A DNA stretch of 17,689 nt from Kiritimatiellia bacterium (GCA_029939545.1 JAOZSS010000030.1:1-17689); one strand, 5' to 3'; positions 1 through 7,554 are shown, counted from the first letter of the stretch. Translations and numbers: made by a program. Notes: generated by a model not told the origin, from the letters alone.

Positions 1-28
1 AATGGGGGGCGCTTAGTCGCATGAGTGA

Positions 29-50
29 GAGCGGAAGACCGGTTACACCC
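29..50. repeat. 22-bp terminal inverted repeat, left copy
   Basis: This 22-bp stretch, starting GAGCGGAAGACC and ending GGTTACACCC, is the exact reverse complement of 17639-17660 near the other end of the window. The match stops sharply on both sides. A second short match, ATTGCAGGG at 89-97 against the reverse complement of 17622-17630, lies further inside, at a different distance. The copies may be two members of a dispersed repeat or the two ends of an element. The sequence alone does not decide. Confidence 0.8.
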
Positions 51-130
51 TTGCGTGAGGTGGTCAGTTTCGCTACACTCACTGCCGTATTGCAGGGAAC
101 GTGTGCGTATCGCAGAAAGGGGTAGGCTGC

Positions 131-274
131 ATGTCGGAAGTACTTCAAGGGGCCGCGGTTCTGGTGATTGTATTCCTGATGTTGATGATTCTGGGCCTCC
201 AGGTTCAAATCACAGATGCCTCCAGGAAGCTGGATGAGATTCTGGGAAAGCTGGACCGCGCTAGATCGGACTGA
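131..274 (+). CDS. Small single-span membrane protein, 47 aa
   Basis: This short gene starts ATG after AAAGGGG at 116-122, a usable ribosome binding site eight bases upstream. The product begins MSEVLQGAAV, followed by a hydrophobic span at about residues 7-24 (valine, isoleucine, leucine, methionine). A charged amphipathic tail ending in KLDEILGKLDRARSD follows and could form a short cytoplasmic helix. The layout, one membrane span then a charged helix, is common in small regulatory or scaffold membrane peptides. No named family is recognised. It lies 95 bp upstream of the cobalamin adenosyltransferase gene on the same strand and could be cotranscribed with it. The function is unknown. The call rests on the start site and the clean hydrophobic span. 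Confidence 0.6.
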   Translation: MSEVLQGAAVLVIVFLMLMILGLQVQITDASRKLDEILGKLDRARSD

Positions 275-369
275 CCCTCGCTTCTTTATATTAGTAATGA
301 GAAAGAGTCCTGCGGGTGGGCTTTGCCCTTGAACCCCCGCGCGCAGTGCGGGTAGGGTGCGGGGACAGT

Positions 370-936
370 ATGACGCAAGGACGAATCTATACCAAGGGCG
401 GCGACGGCGGCGATACCAGCCTGCTGGGCGGCGAGCGTGTGCGCAAGGACAGCTTGCGTACGGAGACCTACGGCACGGTTGATGAACTGAATTCGTTGTT
501 GGGGTTGATGGCGGTCGAGATCAGTGATGCCGTGCTGATCGATGAGCTCAAGGTGATCCAGGGCCATCTGCTTGAGGCCGGCGCGCGATTGGCATGTACC
601 GCAAGCACGGCTCAGGGCTACGGACTGAAATCACCCGGCGAGGCCGAGGCCACCGTGCTCGAGGCTGCGATTGACCGTGTGCTGGAAGCCTTGCCGGAGC
701 AGAAAGGGTTCATTTTGCCCGGCGGAAGCCGGTCCGCGTCAACCGCGCATGTAGCGCGCACAGTGTGCCGCCGTGCGGAGCGGCGCCTGATCTCGTTGCA
801 GGCCGAAGTGGGCGAACCCGGTTTGCGCCAAATCCAGATCTACCTGAACCGGCTTTCCGACTACCTCTACACAGTGGCCCGTATGTGCAATCACCTGGAT
901 GGGGTAGCCGACGTTCCGTGGGTGCGCGAAGCGTAG
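370..936 (+). CDS. Cob(I)alamin adenosyltransferase, PduO type
   Basis: The 188-aa product transfers the adenosyl group of ATP to cob(I)alamin to make coenzyme B12, in the cytoplasm. It matches the PduO/MMAB-type adenosyltransferase family along its whole length, which is the usual single-domain size. The N-terminal ATP-binding segment YTKGGDGGDTSLLGGERV (residues 7-24) and TYGTVDELNS (33-42) are visible. The core LPGGSRSASTAHVARTVCRR (116-135) carries the family's arginine-rich helix, and NRLSDYLYTVAR (160-171) closes the fold. The frame is open further upstream (to 316), but the upstream residues are not family-like, so ATG 370 is preferred; its ribosome binding site is weak (GGGTGCGGGGA). 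PduO-type proteins serve either B12 salvage or assimilation. No B12 pathway gene is adjacent, so the exact pathway is not shown. Confidence 0.93.
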   Translation: MTQGRIYTKGGDGGDTSLLGGERVRKDSLRTETYGTVDELNSLLGLMAVEISDAVLIDELKVIQGHLLEAGARLACTASTAQGYGLKSPGEAEATVLEAAIDRVLEALPEQKGFILPGGSRSASTAHVARTVCRRAERRLISLQAEVGEPGLRQIQIYLNRLSDYLYTVARMCNHLDGVADVPWVREA

Positions 937-967
937 CGTGCGAGCGATGCGTGCTGTCTGCGGTTCA

Positions 968-1162
968 TCAGTCGAGCAGGCGACTGCCCAGGCGACGGGA
1001 GATGCGGCGGCATGTGTAGGAGTGGATAAGCCGTCGACGCAGCCATTTGCGGAAGGAGCGGTTCTGGAATGTGCCCGTAAGCGCAAGATCCCCGAGATAG
1101 GCCAGTCCTATGCCGATGCCGACGACAATCAGGGCGAACAGCATTCCATAAACTACAGGCAT
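968..1162 (-). CDS. Small membrane protein, 64 aa
   Basis: This minus-strand gene has a good ribosome binding site, AAGGAGAGGG, about seven bases before ATG at 1162. The same frame is open to 1219, but the binding site fixes the start here. The product begins MPVVYGMLFALIVVGIGIGLAYLGDLALTG, so residues 4-30 form one long hydrophobic span. The rest is strongly basic (FRKWLRRRL, CRRISRRLGSRLLD), which by the positive-inside rule puts the C-terminus in the cytoplasm. No family is recognised. It stands alone on its strand between the adenosyltransferase and the UbiE-type gene and is divergent from the latter. A plus-strand frame covering the same bases is a shadow, because it lacks a ribosome binding site and protein-like composition. 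Confidence 0.65.
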   Translation of the reverse strand: MPVVYGMLFALIVVGIGIGLAYLGDLALTGTFQNRSFRKWLRRRLIHSYTCRRISRRLGSRLLD

Positions 1163-1336
1163 CTGGACCCTCTCCTTGCTTGGGGATGCAGCGTAGGTGG
1201 GGTTGTCAGATCTGGTCAATACGGGATAAGGCTGTATTCGGCTACGGGAGAATCCCTATAGGGCACCGTGTCACCTGGGGCGCACTCAATAACTGCTACC
1301 TTCCCGCGGCCGGTCATGGTATGGGTAGGCACCGCA

Positions 1337-2047
1337 ATGATTCCTGAGACAGACAATGCCGTAGAGAAGATCTTCTCGCCGAAGGTATCGCGCACGTATG
1401 AGCTGGTAAATCACCTGCTGACGTTTGGGTGCGATGTCCTGTGGCGCCGCAAGATGACGCGGTTGGCCTCGCGGGGTGGTGGCACGGAGTGGGCCGACCT
1501 CTGCACCGGGACGGGAGAGACGGCCGCCTACCTGCGCCGACTCGCGCCGGAAGGCACCACCGTGCACGCGGTGGATTTCTCACGCGCGATGATGGCGGAA
1601 GCCATGAAGAAGCCGGAGGGGAAAGGGATCGATTTCGTGGTGGCGGATGTGAAGGCATTGCCCTTCGAAGACAACAGCCTGGACCTCATCACGATGTCGT
1701 TCGCCACGCGTAACATCAACCTGAGCAGGGAAGTGCTCACGAAGACTTTTGCTGAGTATCACCGCGTGCTGAAGCCCGGCGGCCGCTTCTTTAATCTCGA
1801 AACCAGCCAGCCTCCGAATGGATGGGTGCGCCGGCTGGTGCATGTCTTCGCGAAGGGACTGGTCAAACCGATCGGCGCGGCGCTCTCGGGAGCACGTCCG
1901 GCCTACGCCTACCTCGCCCACACAATCCCGCGTTTTTATTCGGCGGACGATCTGGCCGACATCCTGCGGGATGCCGGGTTCGAAGCTGTCAGGTTCAAGC
2001 GCCTTCTGTTCGGCGTTGCCGCGATCCATGAATCGACCAAGGACTGA
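1337..2047 (+). CDS. ubiE: UbiE/MenG-type quinone methyltransferase
   Basis: The product is a class I S-adenosylmethionine methyltransferase of the UbiE/COQ5 family, which methylates the quinone ring in the last steps of menaquinone or ubiquinone synthesis at the inner membrane. With this start it has 236 aa, a normal size. The N-terminus VEKIFSPKVSRTYELVNHLLTFG (residues 9-31) matches the family's 'IF..IA..YD..N.LLS.G' segment. Motif I is WADLCTGTGETAAYL (52-66), an acidic residue follows in VHAVDFS (76-82), and motif II/III is DVKALPFEDNSLDLITMSFATRN (104-126). GGRFFNLETSQPP (148-160) is the post-III segment. Starts at GTG 1268 and ATG 1316 are also in frame, but homology begins near residue 8, so ATG 1337 is chosen. 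No other quinone gene is in the window; a related SAM methyltransferase role cannot be excluded. Confidence 0.88.
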   Translation: MIPETDNAVEKIFSPKVSRTYELVNHLLTFGCDVLWRRKMTRLASRGGGTEWADLCTGTGETAAYLRRLAPEGTTVHAVDFSRAMMAEAMKKPEGKGIDFVVADVKALPFEDNSLDLITMSFATRNINLSREVLTKTFAEYHRVLKPGGRFFNLETSQPPNGWVRRLVHVFAKGLVKPIGAALSGARPAYAYLAHTIPRFYSADDLADILRDAGFEAVRFKRLLFGVAAIHESTKD

Positions 2048-2235
2048 GGGCGCGGTATGCCGGTACGCATCAGAAACGGCCCGCAGCAGTGGAAGACCGC
2101 CGCAGCGGAGCTGATAACCGCCGCTCTGGTCCCTGACCGGGACTAAGATTGAGTGACTTCCCGCTTGGTGTGAGGGAGCACAACCATCTATCATGGGTGC
2201 CTATGCAGACAGGCGTTGCCAGAGCAGGGAAAACG

Positions 2236-2244
2236 AAGGAGGAG
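2236..2244 (+). promoter_or_regulatory. Strong Shine-Dalgarno that decides the HRDC gene start
   Basis: AAGGAGGAG is an almost complete anti-16S match, nine bases before GTG 2254. The longer start candidates TTG 2149 and ATG 2203 have nothing comparable. The GTG is also exactly where similarity to RecQ begins. Confidence 0.6.
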
Positions 2245-2253
2245 ACCGGGCGT

Positions 2254-2619
2254 GTGCTGAAGCAGCTCTTGCCTCCGGCCCGTGACGTCCTGTTTGGTGA
2301 TCAGCAGGTCTACGTGTTACGCACCCGCAAGAGCGCGCCGAAGCGAAAAGCCAGCGCGGCAACGGAGGTAGAAGCTTATGACGAGATGCTCTTCGATGAG
2401 TTGCGCGGCCTGCGGCGTCGTCTGGCCGCCGCGCGCCGTATCCCGCCCTATGTCATCTTCTCGGACAAGACGCTGCACGAGATGGCGCGCAAGTTTCCTG
2501 TTACCCCTGCGCAAATGCTGCGCATCACCGGTGTGGGCGAGTCCAAGCTGGATCGCTATGGCAAGCCGTTCATGGAGGCGATTGCCGAGTTCAAGAAGGG
2601 GAGAGGTGTTTCCGCATGA
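2254..2619 (+). CDS. Stand-alone HRDC protein, detached RecQ C-terminus
   Basis: With the GTG start this is 121 aa and corresponds only to the C-terminal part of RecQ DNA helicase. The first residues VLKQLLPPARDVLFGDQQVYVL match the end of the RQC winged helix (compare 'VLKLTPAARPVLRGE' in E. coli RecQ). A complete HRDC domain follows from about residue 42, with DEMLFDELRGLRRRL, IPPYVIFSDKTLHEMA and ITGVGESKLDRYGKPFMEAI. The HRDC domain binds single-stranded or structured DNA. The helicase motifs, zinc-binding cysteines and most of the RQC domain are absent, and no remnant is visible upstream to 2048. The frame is open to 2149, but the extra residues do not resemble RecQ. The stop overlaps the next gene's start as ATGA, so it is probably expressed. 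It may be a decayed recQ or a domesticated single-domain protein. Confidence 0.7.
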   Translation: MLKQLLPPARDVLFGDQQVYVLRTRKSAPKRKASAATEVEAYDEMLFDELRGLRRRLAAARRIPPYVIFSDKTLHEMARKFPVTPAQMLRITGVGESKLDRYGKPFMEAIAEFKKGRGVSA

Positions 2620-4484
2620 GGCCCGGCATCCGCAACACCTTGCACGCCTGGGAGCGCATGTTCTTCCGTGTGTTGACAGCCTTGCTGTGCCTGCTCATCG
2701 CGGCCAGCATCTGGCTGTCGCGCGTTGGGTTGCCCAACCGGATGGGTGATGCGCTGATGCGCCATATCGATACTGGGCAGTTCGCGGTTGAGGCGAATAC
2801 GATCCGGATAGGCTTGATCAAGGGGATTCGTCTCGAAGATGTTGCGGTCTACCGACGTGGCAAGCTGGGCCCGCCGGCGGTCGAGGCGAAGTCGGTCATC
2901 CTGTGGGTAGACCCCCTGGCCATGCTGCGTGGAATGAGCACCGTTCAGCGCGTGGAGATTCGTGATGGGGAGGTGCGCCCCAAGGCGGCTTGCTCCGATC
3001 GTGACTCGGCCCCGGCGACAGGCGTTGGCGCCTACCAGACGGAACTGATGCTGACACGGTGCTGCGTGCAGGGGGTCATGGTGGAAGCGTTGCGCTGTCG
3101 CCTTAGTCTCGAGGAGACAGTGGCCCGTCTCAACGACGTCCAGATGACGCTGACCCGCGACGGTATCCGTGGTACGGTGAGCGGGCACGTTCAGTACGAC
3201 TGTCGCACCGATATGGTGGAAGGTCAGGCCGACGGGGCCATGTACCCGAGTATCGTCGAACCCGTGTTGGCGGCGTGGAATCTCAACGGACTGGTTCGGC
3301 TGTTCCGTCGCTTTGAGTTTGATGACAAGCCGCCCACAGCTTCGCTGGTTTTTCAGGTCGGCGCGGGGGAGGGCGGCCCGGTTGTGTTCGATGGCGATGT
3401 GCATCTTGAATCGGGCCGCTACCGTGGGGTGGAGGCGCTGCGGGCGGACGTGGCGCTGCGTGTGGTCTGCAGCAACGCACCAGTCGTCGTCACGCTTGAT
3501 CCGCTTACCGTCATCCGCCGTGACGGCAGCGGGCAGGGGTTGGTGGAGATCAATCGAGGAACGAAGACCGTTCGGCTTGATATCCATGGCTCAATGAACC
3601 CGCATATCCTGCGCCAGGCACTGGGCGTGTTGAAGGCTCCATTCTGGGATCGTTGGACTTTCGATGGCCCTGTCGCGCTCAGCGCGAAAGGCGTCGTGGG
3701 ATACGAGAATTTGGATGGATCGGATCTCGCCATTGGCTTCACTGGCCGGAAGTTGTACTACACGAACCATCCGCTGGATCACTGCGCCGTTGAGGTGCAG
3801 ATAACCGACCATACCGTAGCGCTGTCATCAATTCGTGCCGGAATGTACGGAGGCGAGGTGATGGGAAGCGGTGATTTCCGTGTGTCGAAGGATGGCGGCA
3901 GTAACACCACATTTGATGTGGCGGCCAGCGTCACAAATCTGGACTTCGCACAGATTGCCACCGTCTTGATTGGTGATGACGAACAAGAGTATCGTGGACG
4001 GCTTTCGGGGCGACTCGCGCTGCGTGGGCTGCTGGGCGAAGGCAATGCCGACACGGTGCAGGGAGATGGCAACATCAGGATCGATGATGGCCGCGTCTTC
4101 ATGTTGCCGGTGTTTGGCGGGCTATCGGACATCATGACGCGGATCATTCCGGGGCTCGCTTTCGTGCTGCGTCAGAGTGATGCCTCGGCGGAGTTCCGCG
4201 TGGAGGAGTCGTTCGTGTCGAGTGATGAGATCAAGATTGACGGCAGCGTATTGAGCCTGAAAGGGCATGGCCGCTACGGCTTCGATCATGCCGTCGATTT
4301 CCGTGCGCAAGTCAAGCTGATGAAGGACAACAACATGGTGGCCAAACTGGTGCGGGTTCTGACGTTTCCCATCAGTAAGCTGTTCGAGTTCCGCGTGCGG
4401 GGGTCGTTGGACGATCCGCACTGGTACCCGGAGAATTTCTCCACGGATCTGCTGGAGAAAATTGGGCTGAAGAAGAGGGACTAG
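2616..4484 (+). CDS. AsmA-like large membrane-anchored protein
   Basis: The 622-aa product has one N-terminal membrane anchor (MFFRVLTALLCLLIAASIWLS, about residues 15-35) and a long, beta-rich periplasmic region. The beginning, FAVEANTIRIGLIKGIRLEDVAVYRRG, and the end, GRVFMLPVFGGLSDIMTRIIPG (about 492-513) followed by VDFRAQVKLMKDNNMVAKLVRVLTFPISKLFEFRVRGSLDDPHW, are typical of the AsmA-like/TamB-related superfamily. These proteins are thought to bridge the inner and outer membranes and carry phospholipids or help outer-membrane assembly. It supports a Gram-negative envelope. The start ATG 2616 overlaps the preceding stop by four bases, and an upstream AAGGGGAGAGG lies rather far away, so translational coupling to the HRDC gene is likely. 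miaB begins four bases after its stop. The exact substrate is unknown. Confidence 0.75.
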   Translation: MRPGIRNTLHAWERMFFRVLTALLCLLIAASIWLSRVGLPNRMGDALMRHIDTGQFAVEANTIRIGLIKGIRLEDVAVYRRGKLGPPAVEAKSVILWVDPLAMLRGMSTVQRVEIRDGEVRPKAACSDRDSAPATGVGAYQTELMLTRCCVQGVMVEALRCRLSLEETVARLNDVQMTLTRDGIRGTVSGHVQYDCRTDMVEGQADGAMYPSIVEPVLAAWNLNGLVRLFRRFEFDDKPPTASLVFQVGAGEGGPVVFDGDVHLESGRYRGVEALRADVALRVVCSNAPVVVTLDPLTVIRRDGSGQGLVEINRGTKTVRLDIHGSMNPHILRQALGVLKAPFWDRWTFDGPVALSAKGVVGYENLDGSDLAIGFTGRKLYYTNHPLDHCAVEVQITDHTVALSSIRAGMYGGEVMGSGDFRVSKDGGSNTTFDVAASVTNLDFAQIATVLIGDDEQEYRGRLSGRLALRGLLGEGNADTVQGDGNIRIDDGRVFMLPVFGGLSDIMTRIIPGLAFVLRQSDASAEFRVEESFVSSDEIKIDGSVLSLKGHGRYGFDHAVDFRAQVKLMKDNNMVAKLVRVLTFPISKLFEFRVRGSLDDPHWYPENFSTDLLEKIGLKKRD

Positions 4485-4488
4485 ATAG

Positions 4489-5847
4489 ATGAAGTTCCAC
4501 GTCGTTACATACGGTTGCCAGATGAACGTGCGCGACAGCGAAGCGGTGAGTGCCTTGCTGATGCGGCAGGGGTATGAACGCGCAGAAGGGGAAGCGGACG
4601 CCGAGATCATCGTGGTCAACACCTGTAGCGTACGCGGCAAGGCCGAAGCCAAGGCCCTCGGTAAGCTGGGGCTGTTGGTGGCGGATAGCCGGCGCAACCA
4701 CCCCGACCGCGTGATCGGCGTGATGGGCTGCATGGTGCAGCGCCTGGGAGCCGAGCTGTTCAAGAAAGTGCCGGGCTTGGGATTCGGAGTCGGTACGCAT
4801 GCCTTCTCCCGCCTGCCGCTGGTGCTGCAAGAGGTGTTCGAGGGCAAGATGCCGGTGTTGGACGTTGCTGAAGACGACGCCCCCGAAGCCCTGACTGGAC
4901 ATATCGAGGGCGCTCTCTCCGCGTTCGTGAATATCCTGCTTGGCTGTGACCGTCGCTGCACCTACTGCATCGTGCCGTATGTTCGGGGCCGTGAATGGAG
5001 TCGGCCGGTCGACCGCGTGGTGGACGAGGTGCGGGAGCTCACCACCAAGGGCGTATGTGAAGTGACACTTCTGGGGCAAAGTGTGATGAACTACGGGCGC
5101 CGCAACGAGGTATGGCCGGAGGGGTCGACATCGCCGGGCGGATATGAAACACCGTTTCCAAGACTGCTTGAGGCCGTCGATGCGATAGAGGGACTCGAGC
5201 GTGTGCGGTTCACGTCAGGCCATCCATCGGGCTGCACTACAGAGCTGACCCGGGCGATGGCCGAACTGCCAAGCGTGTGTGAACATCTGCACCTGCCCTT
5301 GCAGTCCGGTTCAGATCCGATTCTGGAACAGATGCGCCGCGGTTACACCGCCGACCAGTTCCGGCAGGCGGCGAGGGCGCTGCAGGCGGCGGTCCCAGGG
5401 GTAGCGCTTTCGACAGATATCATCGTCGGGTTCCCGGGTGAAACCGCGGAGGATTTCGAGCGAACACGGGCGTTCATGGACGAGATCGGATTCGACAATG
5501 CGTTCATCTTTAAATACTCTCCGCGCTCTGGTACGCCAGCGGCAGAGTGGCCGGATGACGTGCCGGACGAAGAGAAGATGCGCCGCAATAAGGTACTGCT
5601 CGAGGATCAGACCCGCCGCGTTGAAGCCATCAACGCGGCACTCGTTGGGCAGCGTGTGAATGTGCTGGTTGAAGGACCAAGTCTGCGTAACGCGGCGCGG
5701 TGGTCCGGTCGCACGCGCACAAACAAGGTGGTTGTGTTTGATCCGGTACCGGGTGTGGAGCGGGGCGGTTGTGTTGACGTGGACGTGGAGCGGGTGACGG
5801 CGACGACGTTGTATGGAACAATAGAGGGGTCACGTCTTAACATCTAA
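4489..5847 (+). CDS. miaB: tRNA methylthiotransferase MiaB
   Basis: MiaB is a radical-SAM enzyme that adds a methylthio group to N6-isopentenyladenosine at position 37 of tRNAs reading UNN codons. The 452-aa product has the normal length and all three parts. The N-terminal UPF0004 domain carries the auxiliary-cluster cysteines C10 (YGCQMN), C46 (NTCSVRG) and C81 (MGCMVQ). The radical-SAM domain has CDRRCTYCIVPYVRGRE with C153, C157 and C160. The C-terminal TRAM segment (VEGPSLRNAARWSGRTRTNKVVVF) binds tRNA. The phrases LLGQSVMNY and EHLHLPLQSGSD are diagnostic for the MiaB/MtaB family, and the start MKFHVVTYGCQMN is typical of MiaB itself rather than RimO. The gene follows the AsmA-like gene with only four bases between. 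Its last three codons lie inside the left arm of the 25-bp inverted repeat at 5825-5849. Confidence 0.95.
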   Translation: MKFHVVTYGCQMNVRDSEAVSALLMRQGYERAEGEADAEIIVVNTCSVRGKAEAKALGKLGLLVADSRRNHPDRVIGVMGCMVQRLGAELFKKVPGLGFGVGTHAFSRLPLVLQEVFEGKMPVLDVAEDDAPEALTGHIEGALSAFVNILLGCDRRCTYCIVPYVRGREWSRPVDRVVDEVRELTTKGVCEVTLLGQSVMNYGRRNEVWPEGSTSPGGYETPFPRLLEAVDAIEGLERVRFTSGHPSGCTTELTRAMAELPSVCEHLHLPLQSGSDPILEQMRRGYTADQFRQAARALQAAVPGVALSTDIIVGFPGETAEDFERTRAFMDEIGFDNAFIFKYSPRSGTPAAEWPDDVPDEEKMRRNKVLLEDQTRRVEAINAALVGQRVNVLVEGPSLRNAARWSGRTRTNKVVVFDPVPGVERGGCVDVDVERVTATTLYGTIEGSRLNI

Positions 5848-5924
5848 CAGTTGAACCCGTGGCTGCTGCTCGGCACAGGACAGAAAGTCAAATGTTAGAT
5901 GTTAGATGTTAAGACGTGACCCCT
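5825..5924. repeat. 25-bp inverted repeat pair with heptamer triplication
   Basis: The left arm, 5825-5849, begins AGGGGTCACGTC and its exact reverse complement is the right arm, 5900-5924, ending GACGTGACCCCT, with a 50-base spacer between. The left arm contains the miaB stop codon. Just inside and across the right arm (5892-5912) a heptamer ATGTTAG occurs twice and then as ATGTTAA, a short tandem array. The right arm ends only three bases before the GGAGG ribosome binding site of the membrane protein gene. The structure resembles palindromic repeats moved by REP-associated Y1 transposases, and a Y1 transposase is present at 15311. As RNA it could form a long stem acting as terminator or attenuator, though there is no T-run. 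Confidence 0.8.
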
Positions 5925-5936
5925 ACGGAGGGGATT

Positions 5937-6479
5937 ATGAGTTTATTGGCCACGTATGCGATCTTGATGGGGATAATCCTGGCACCGCTCTATGCGGTCA
6001 TGGTTCTGGCCCCGGGCCTGGCCATGCGCGGGCTGCGCAGCTTTCCGCGCAGTCGTGTCATGGGTGGGGTGCTCTCGGTGATCGGGTTTGCATGGGCCGG
6101 CTGGCTGATGCACCAGACCCCAATGGGCCGTTTCGAGCAGTATCGGTACCTACTCTATGCGTTACTCCCGCTGATCTGTATCCTGATCAACATCCTAAAC
6201 AGTGAGCTGCTGGCACCGCGTGCGCTGGGTGGCATCATGATGCTGGTGCCGGCGCCGCTATTGTCCGCGGCGCGCTGGCATCCGTCGCCGTGGCGCTACC
6301 TGGTGATCGTGATGGCCTATATCCTGGTCATCAAGGGGGTTGCCCTGATTCTTAGTCCTTACATCTTCCGTCGTGGCGGTGAGCGCATCGTTAAAACCGA
6401 GGCGCTGTGCCGTGCCTGGGGCGGATTCGGAATGGCCGTGGCCATCCTGCTCATCGTGCTGGGGATTACGGTCTATTAG
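5937..6479 (+). CDS. Polytopic membrane protein, 180 aa
   Basis: The start ATG 5937 has a good GGAGGGG binding site (5927-5933). An upstream GTG at 5916 lies inside the inverted repeat and is rejected. The product is very hydrophobic, with about six predicted spans near residues 4-27, 42-59, 73-90, 98-113, 121-141 and 158-179. It shows almost no soluble domain, only short loops such as RGLRSFPRSR and RRGGERIVKTEALCR. No catalytic motif and no named family is recognised. It lies 89 bp after miaB on the same strand, separated by a strong inverted repeat, so its transcription may be partly independent. It is convergent with the TPR gene, with 28 bases between the stops. The function is unknown. 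Confidence 0.8.
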   Translation: MSLLATYAILMGIILAPLYAVMVLAPGLAMRGLRSFPRSRVMGGVLSVIGFAWAGWLMHQTPMGRFEQYRYLLYALLPLICILINILNSELLAPRALGGIMMLVPAPLLSAARWHPSPWRYLVIVMAYILVIKGVALILSPYIFRRGGERIVKTEALCRAWGGFGMAVAILLIVLGITVY

Positions 6480-6507
6480 CCGATATGTGGGAAACCCATG
6501 GCGGCAG

Positions 6508-7332
6508 CTATTCCTTTTCGCCACCTTCAAACACGGCTTCAAGGCGGGGGTCCGGTGCGGTGCCCAGTTCGAGGGCGCGGTGGTAGAAATCGTATGCGGC
6601 ATCCCTATCTGGATCCGGTCCCGTCAACATAACCTGCGCCATGTTGTAATGGGCTTCTGCCAGAGCGGGTTCCAGCGAGATAGCCGTTTCCAATTCCTCA
6701 ATGGCGGCATCTCTCCGTCCGTCGCCGAAATAGGCGGCAGCCAGTCCTATGCGAACCGGTGCATGGGAGGGCTCCTCAATGGAGAGCTCTTTCAACAGGA
6801 AGATGGCGTCGCCAAAACGTCTGGCCTGGCACTGCGCCAGCCCGGCGAGAAGGCGAAGATTGACATTGTCGGGGTCCACCTTGAATCCCCGGAGAATCTG
6901 GGCGCGCGCGGCGTCTGACTCGCCTTCTTCAAGGTGCTCACGTGTGAGGGCGAGCAGTTCCGGTACCTGTTCGGGGGCGACGGCAATCGAAGGGGACCCG
7001 TTTGTCGACTGCGGATCAAACTCGACAGCCATGGGCTGGCTGCTGTTTAGCATGGCGTCAAGGCGGCCGTCGCAGTACTCCATGCGGAATTCGATCATAT
7101 TCGGATTAAAATCGGGATCCTCCGCCATGATCTCCGTGAACGCGTTCAGCGTCAACTTGTAGAGAATGAGGGCTTTTCCATAGTCGCCATTCTCGGCGGA
7201 GCGGTCGGCCGCCTTGAGCATGTCCTCCGCTCGCGTGAACTTCAACGTGGCGGAAATGATGTCGGCCGTCGCCGCAGATGTAACCAGCATGGCGGCGGCG
7301 AGGCAGATAAGCAGGGTTCGAAACGTCTTCAT
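6508..7332 (-). CDS. Secreted TPR protein
   Basis: The 274-aa product starts MKTFRTLLICLAAAMLVTSAATADIIS, a clear signal peptide with probable cleavage after about residue 23 (ATA-D), so it acts in the periplasm or envelope. The mature part has helical tetratricopeptide repeats. An early pair occurs around residues 33-65 (KFTRAEDMLKAADRSAENGD), and a better-defined array lies at about 124-260, including LRLLAGLAQCQARRFGDAIFLL, VRIGLAAAYFGDGRRDAAIEEL and AEAHYNMAQVMLTGPDPDRDAAYDFY. TPR arrays mediate protein-protein contacts, and no enzyme domain is present. The frame extends upstream to 7503, but those residues are not protein-like and would hide the signal peptide, so ATG 7332 is chosen; its binding site is weak. 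The partner is unknown. Confidence 0.85.
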   Translation of the reverse strand: MKTFRTLLICLAAAMLVTSAATADIISATLKFTRAEDMLKAADRSAENGDYGKALILYKLTLNAFTEIMAEDPDFNPNMIEFRMEYCDGRLDAMLNSSQPMAVEFDPQSTNGSPSIAVAPEQVPELLALTREHLEEGESDAARAQILRGFKVDPDNVNLRLLAGLAQCQARRFGDAIFLLKELSIEEPSHAPVRIGLAAAYFGDGRRDAAIEELETAISLEPALAEAHYNMAQVMLTGPDPDRDAAYDFYHRALELGTAPDPRLEAVFEGGEKE

Positions 7333-7389
7333 TGCGGGTGGAACTATAGGCACCGGCGTGGCGGGTGGCAAGTCGCTTTGGCCAGGGCG

Positions 7390-7429
7390 AGCGCCCCTTG
7401 GCTGGACCGCCCCGGACCTCCGGGGCGCT
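7390..7429. repeat. Two mutually exclusive GC-rich hairpins
   Basis: CGCCCCGGA (7408-7416) pairs perfectly with TCCGGGGCG (7419-7427) across two bases. Alternatively AGCGCCCC (7390-7397) pairs with GGGGCGCT (7422-7429). Both use the same right-hand bases, so only one can form at a time. There is no T-run to make either a typical intrinsic terminator for the minus-strand TPR gene, whose start is downstream on that strand anyway. Confidence 0.5.
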
Positions 7430-7554
7430 AACCCACATATTCGAAGCACTTCTGCATCCCAAATAGGCCACTCCCATACAAGCCTATTTACGAGACAGGG
7501 CACTAGCCGGGTGCAAACGAAGCATGTGGAAAAGCCAGAGAAAGAGCGTCCATT

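Noticed and set aside
21..125. 34-codon frame starting at the left terminal repeat (MSESGRPVTPLREV...)
   Set aside because: It begins in the repeat, has no ribosome binding site visible in the few bases available and ends just before the better-supported 47-aa gene.
1254..1263. Palindrome CCCTATAGGG as an operator before ubiE
   Set aside because: A single 10-bp palindrome without a recognisable promoter beside it is not enough to call an operator.
2057..2146. 29-codon open frame between ubiE and the HRDC gene
   Set aside because: Too short, with no good ribosome binding site and no recognisable content. A small GTCCC/GGGAC stem at 2129-2143 lies at its end but has no T-run, so it was not called a terminator either.
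2556..3587. 343-codon open frame on the minus strand opposite the AsmA-like gene
   Set aside because: No ribosome binding site, composition rich in His, Gln and Arg as expected from the antisense of a GC-rich gene, and it lies wholly over strongly supported coding sequence.
4122..4961. 279-codon minus-strand open frame over the AsmA-like/miaB junction
   Set aside because: Shadow frame spanning two well-supported genes, Ser/Pro/Arg-rich and without a start signal.
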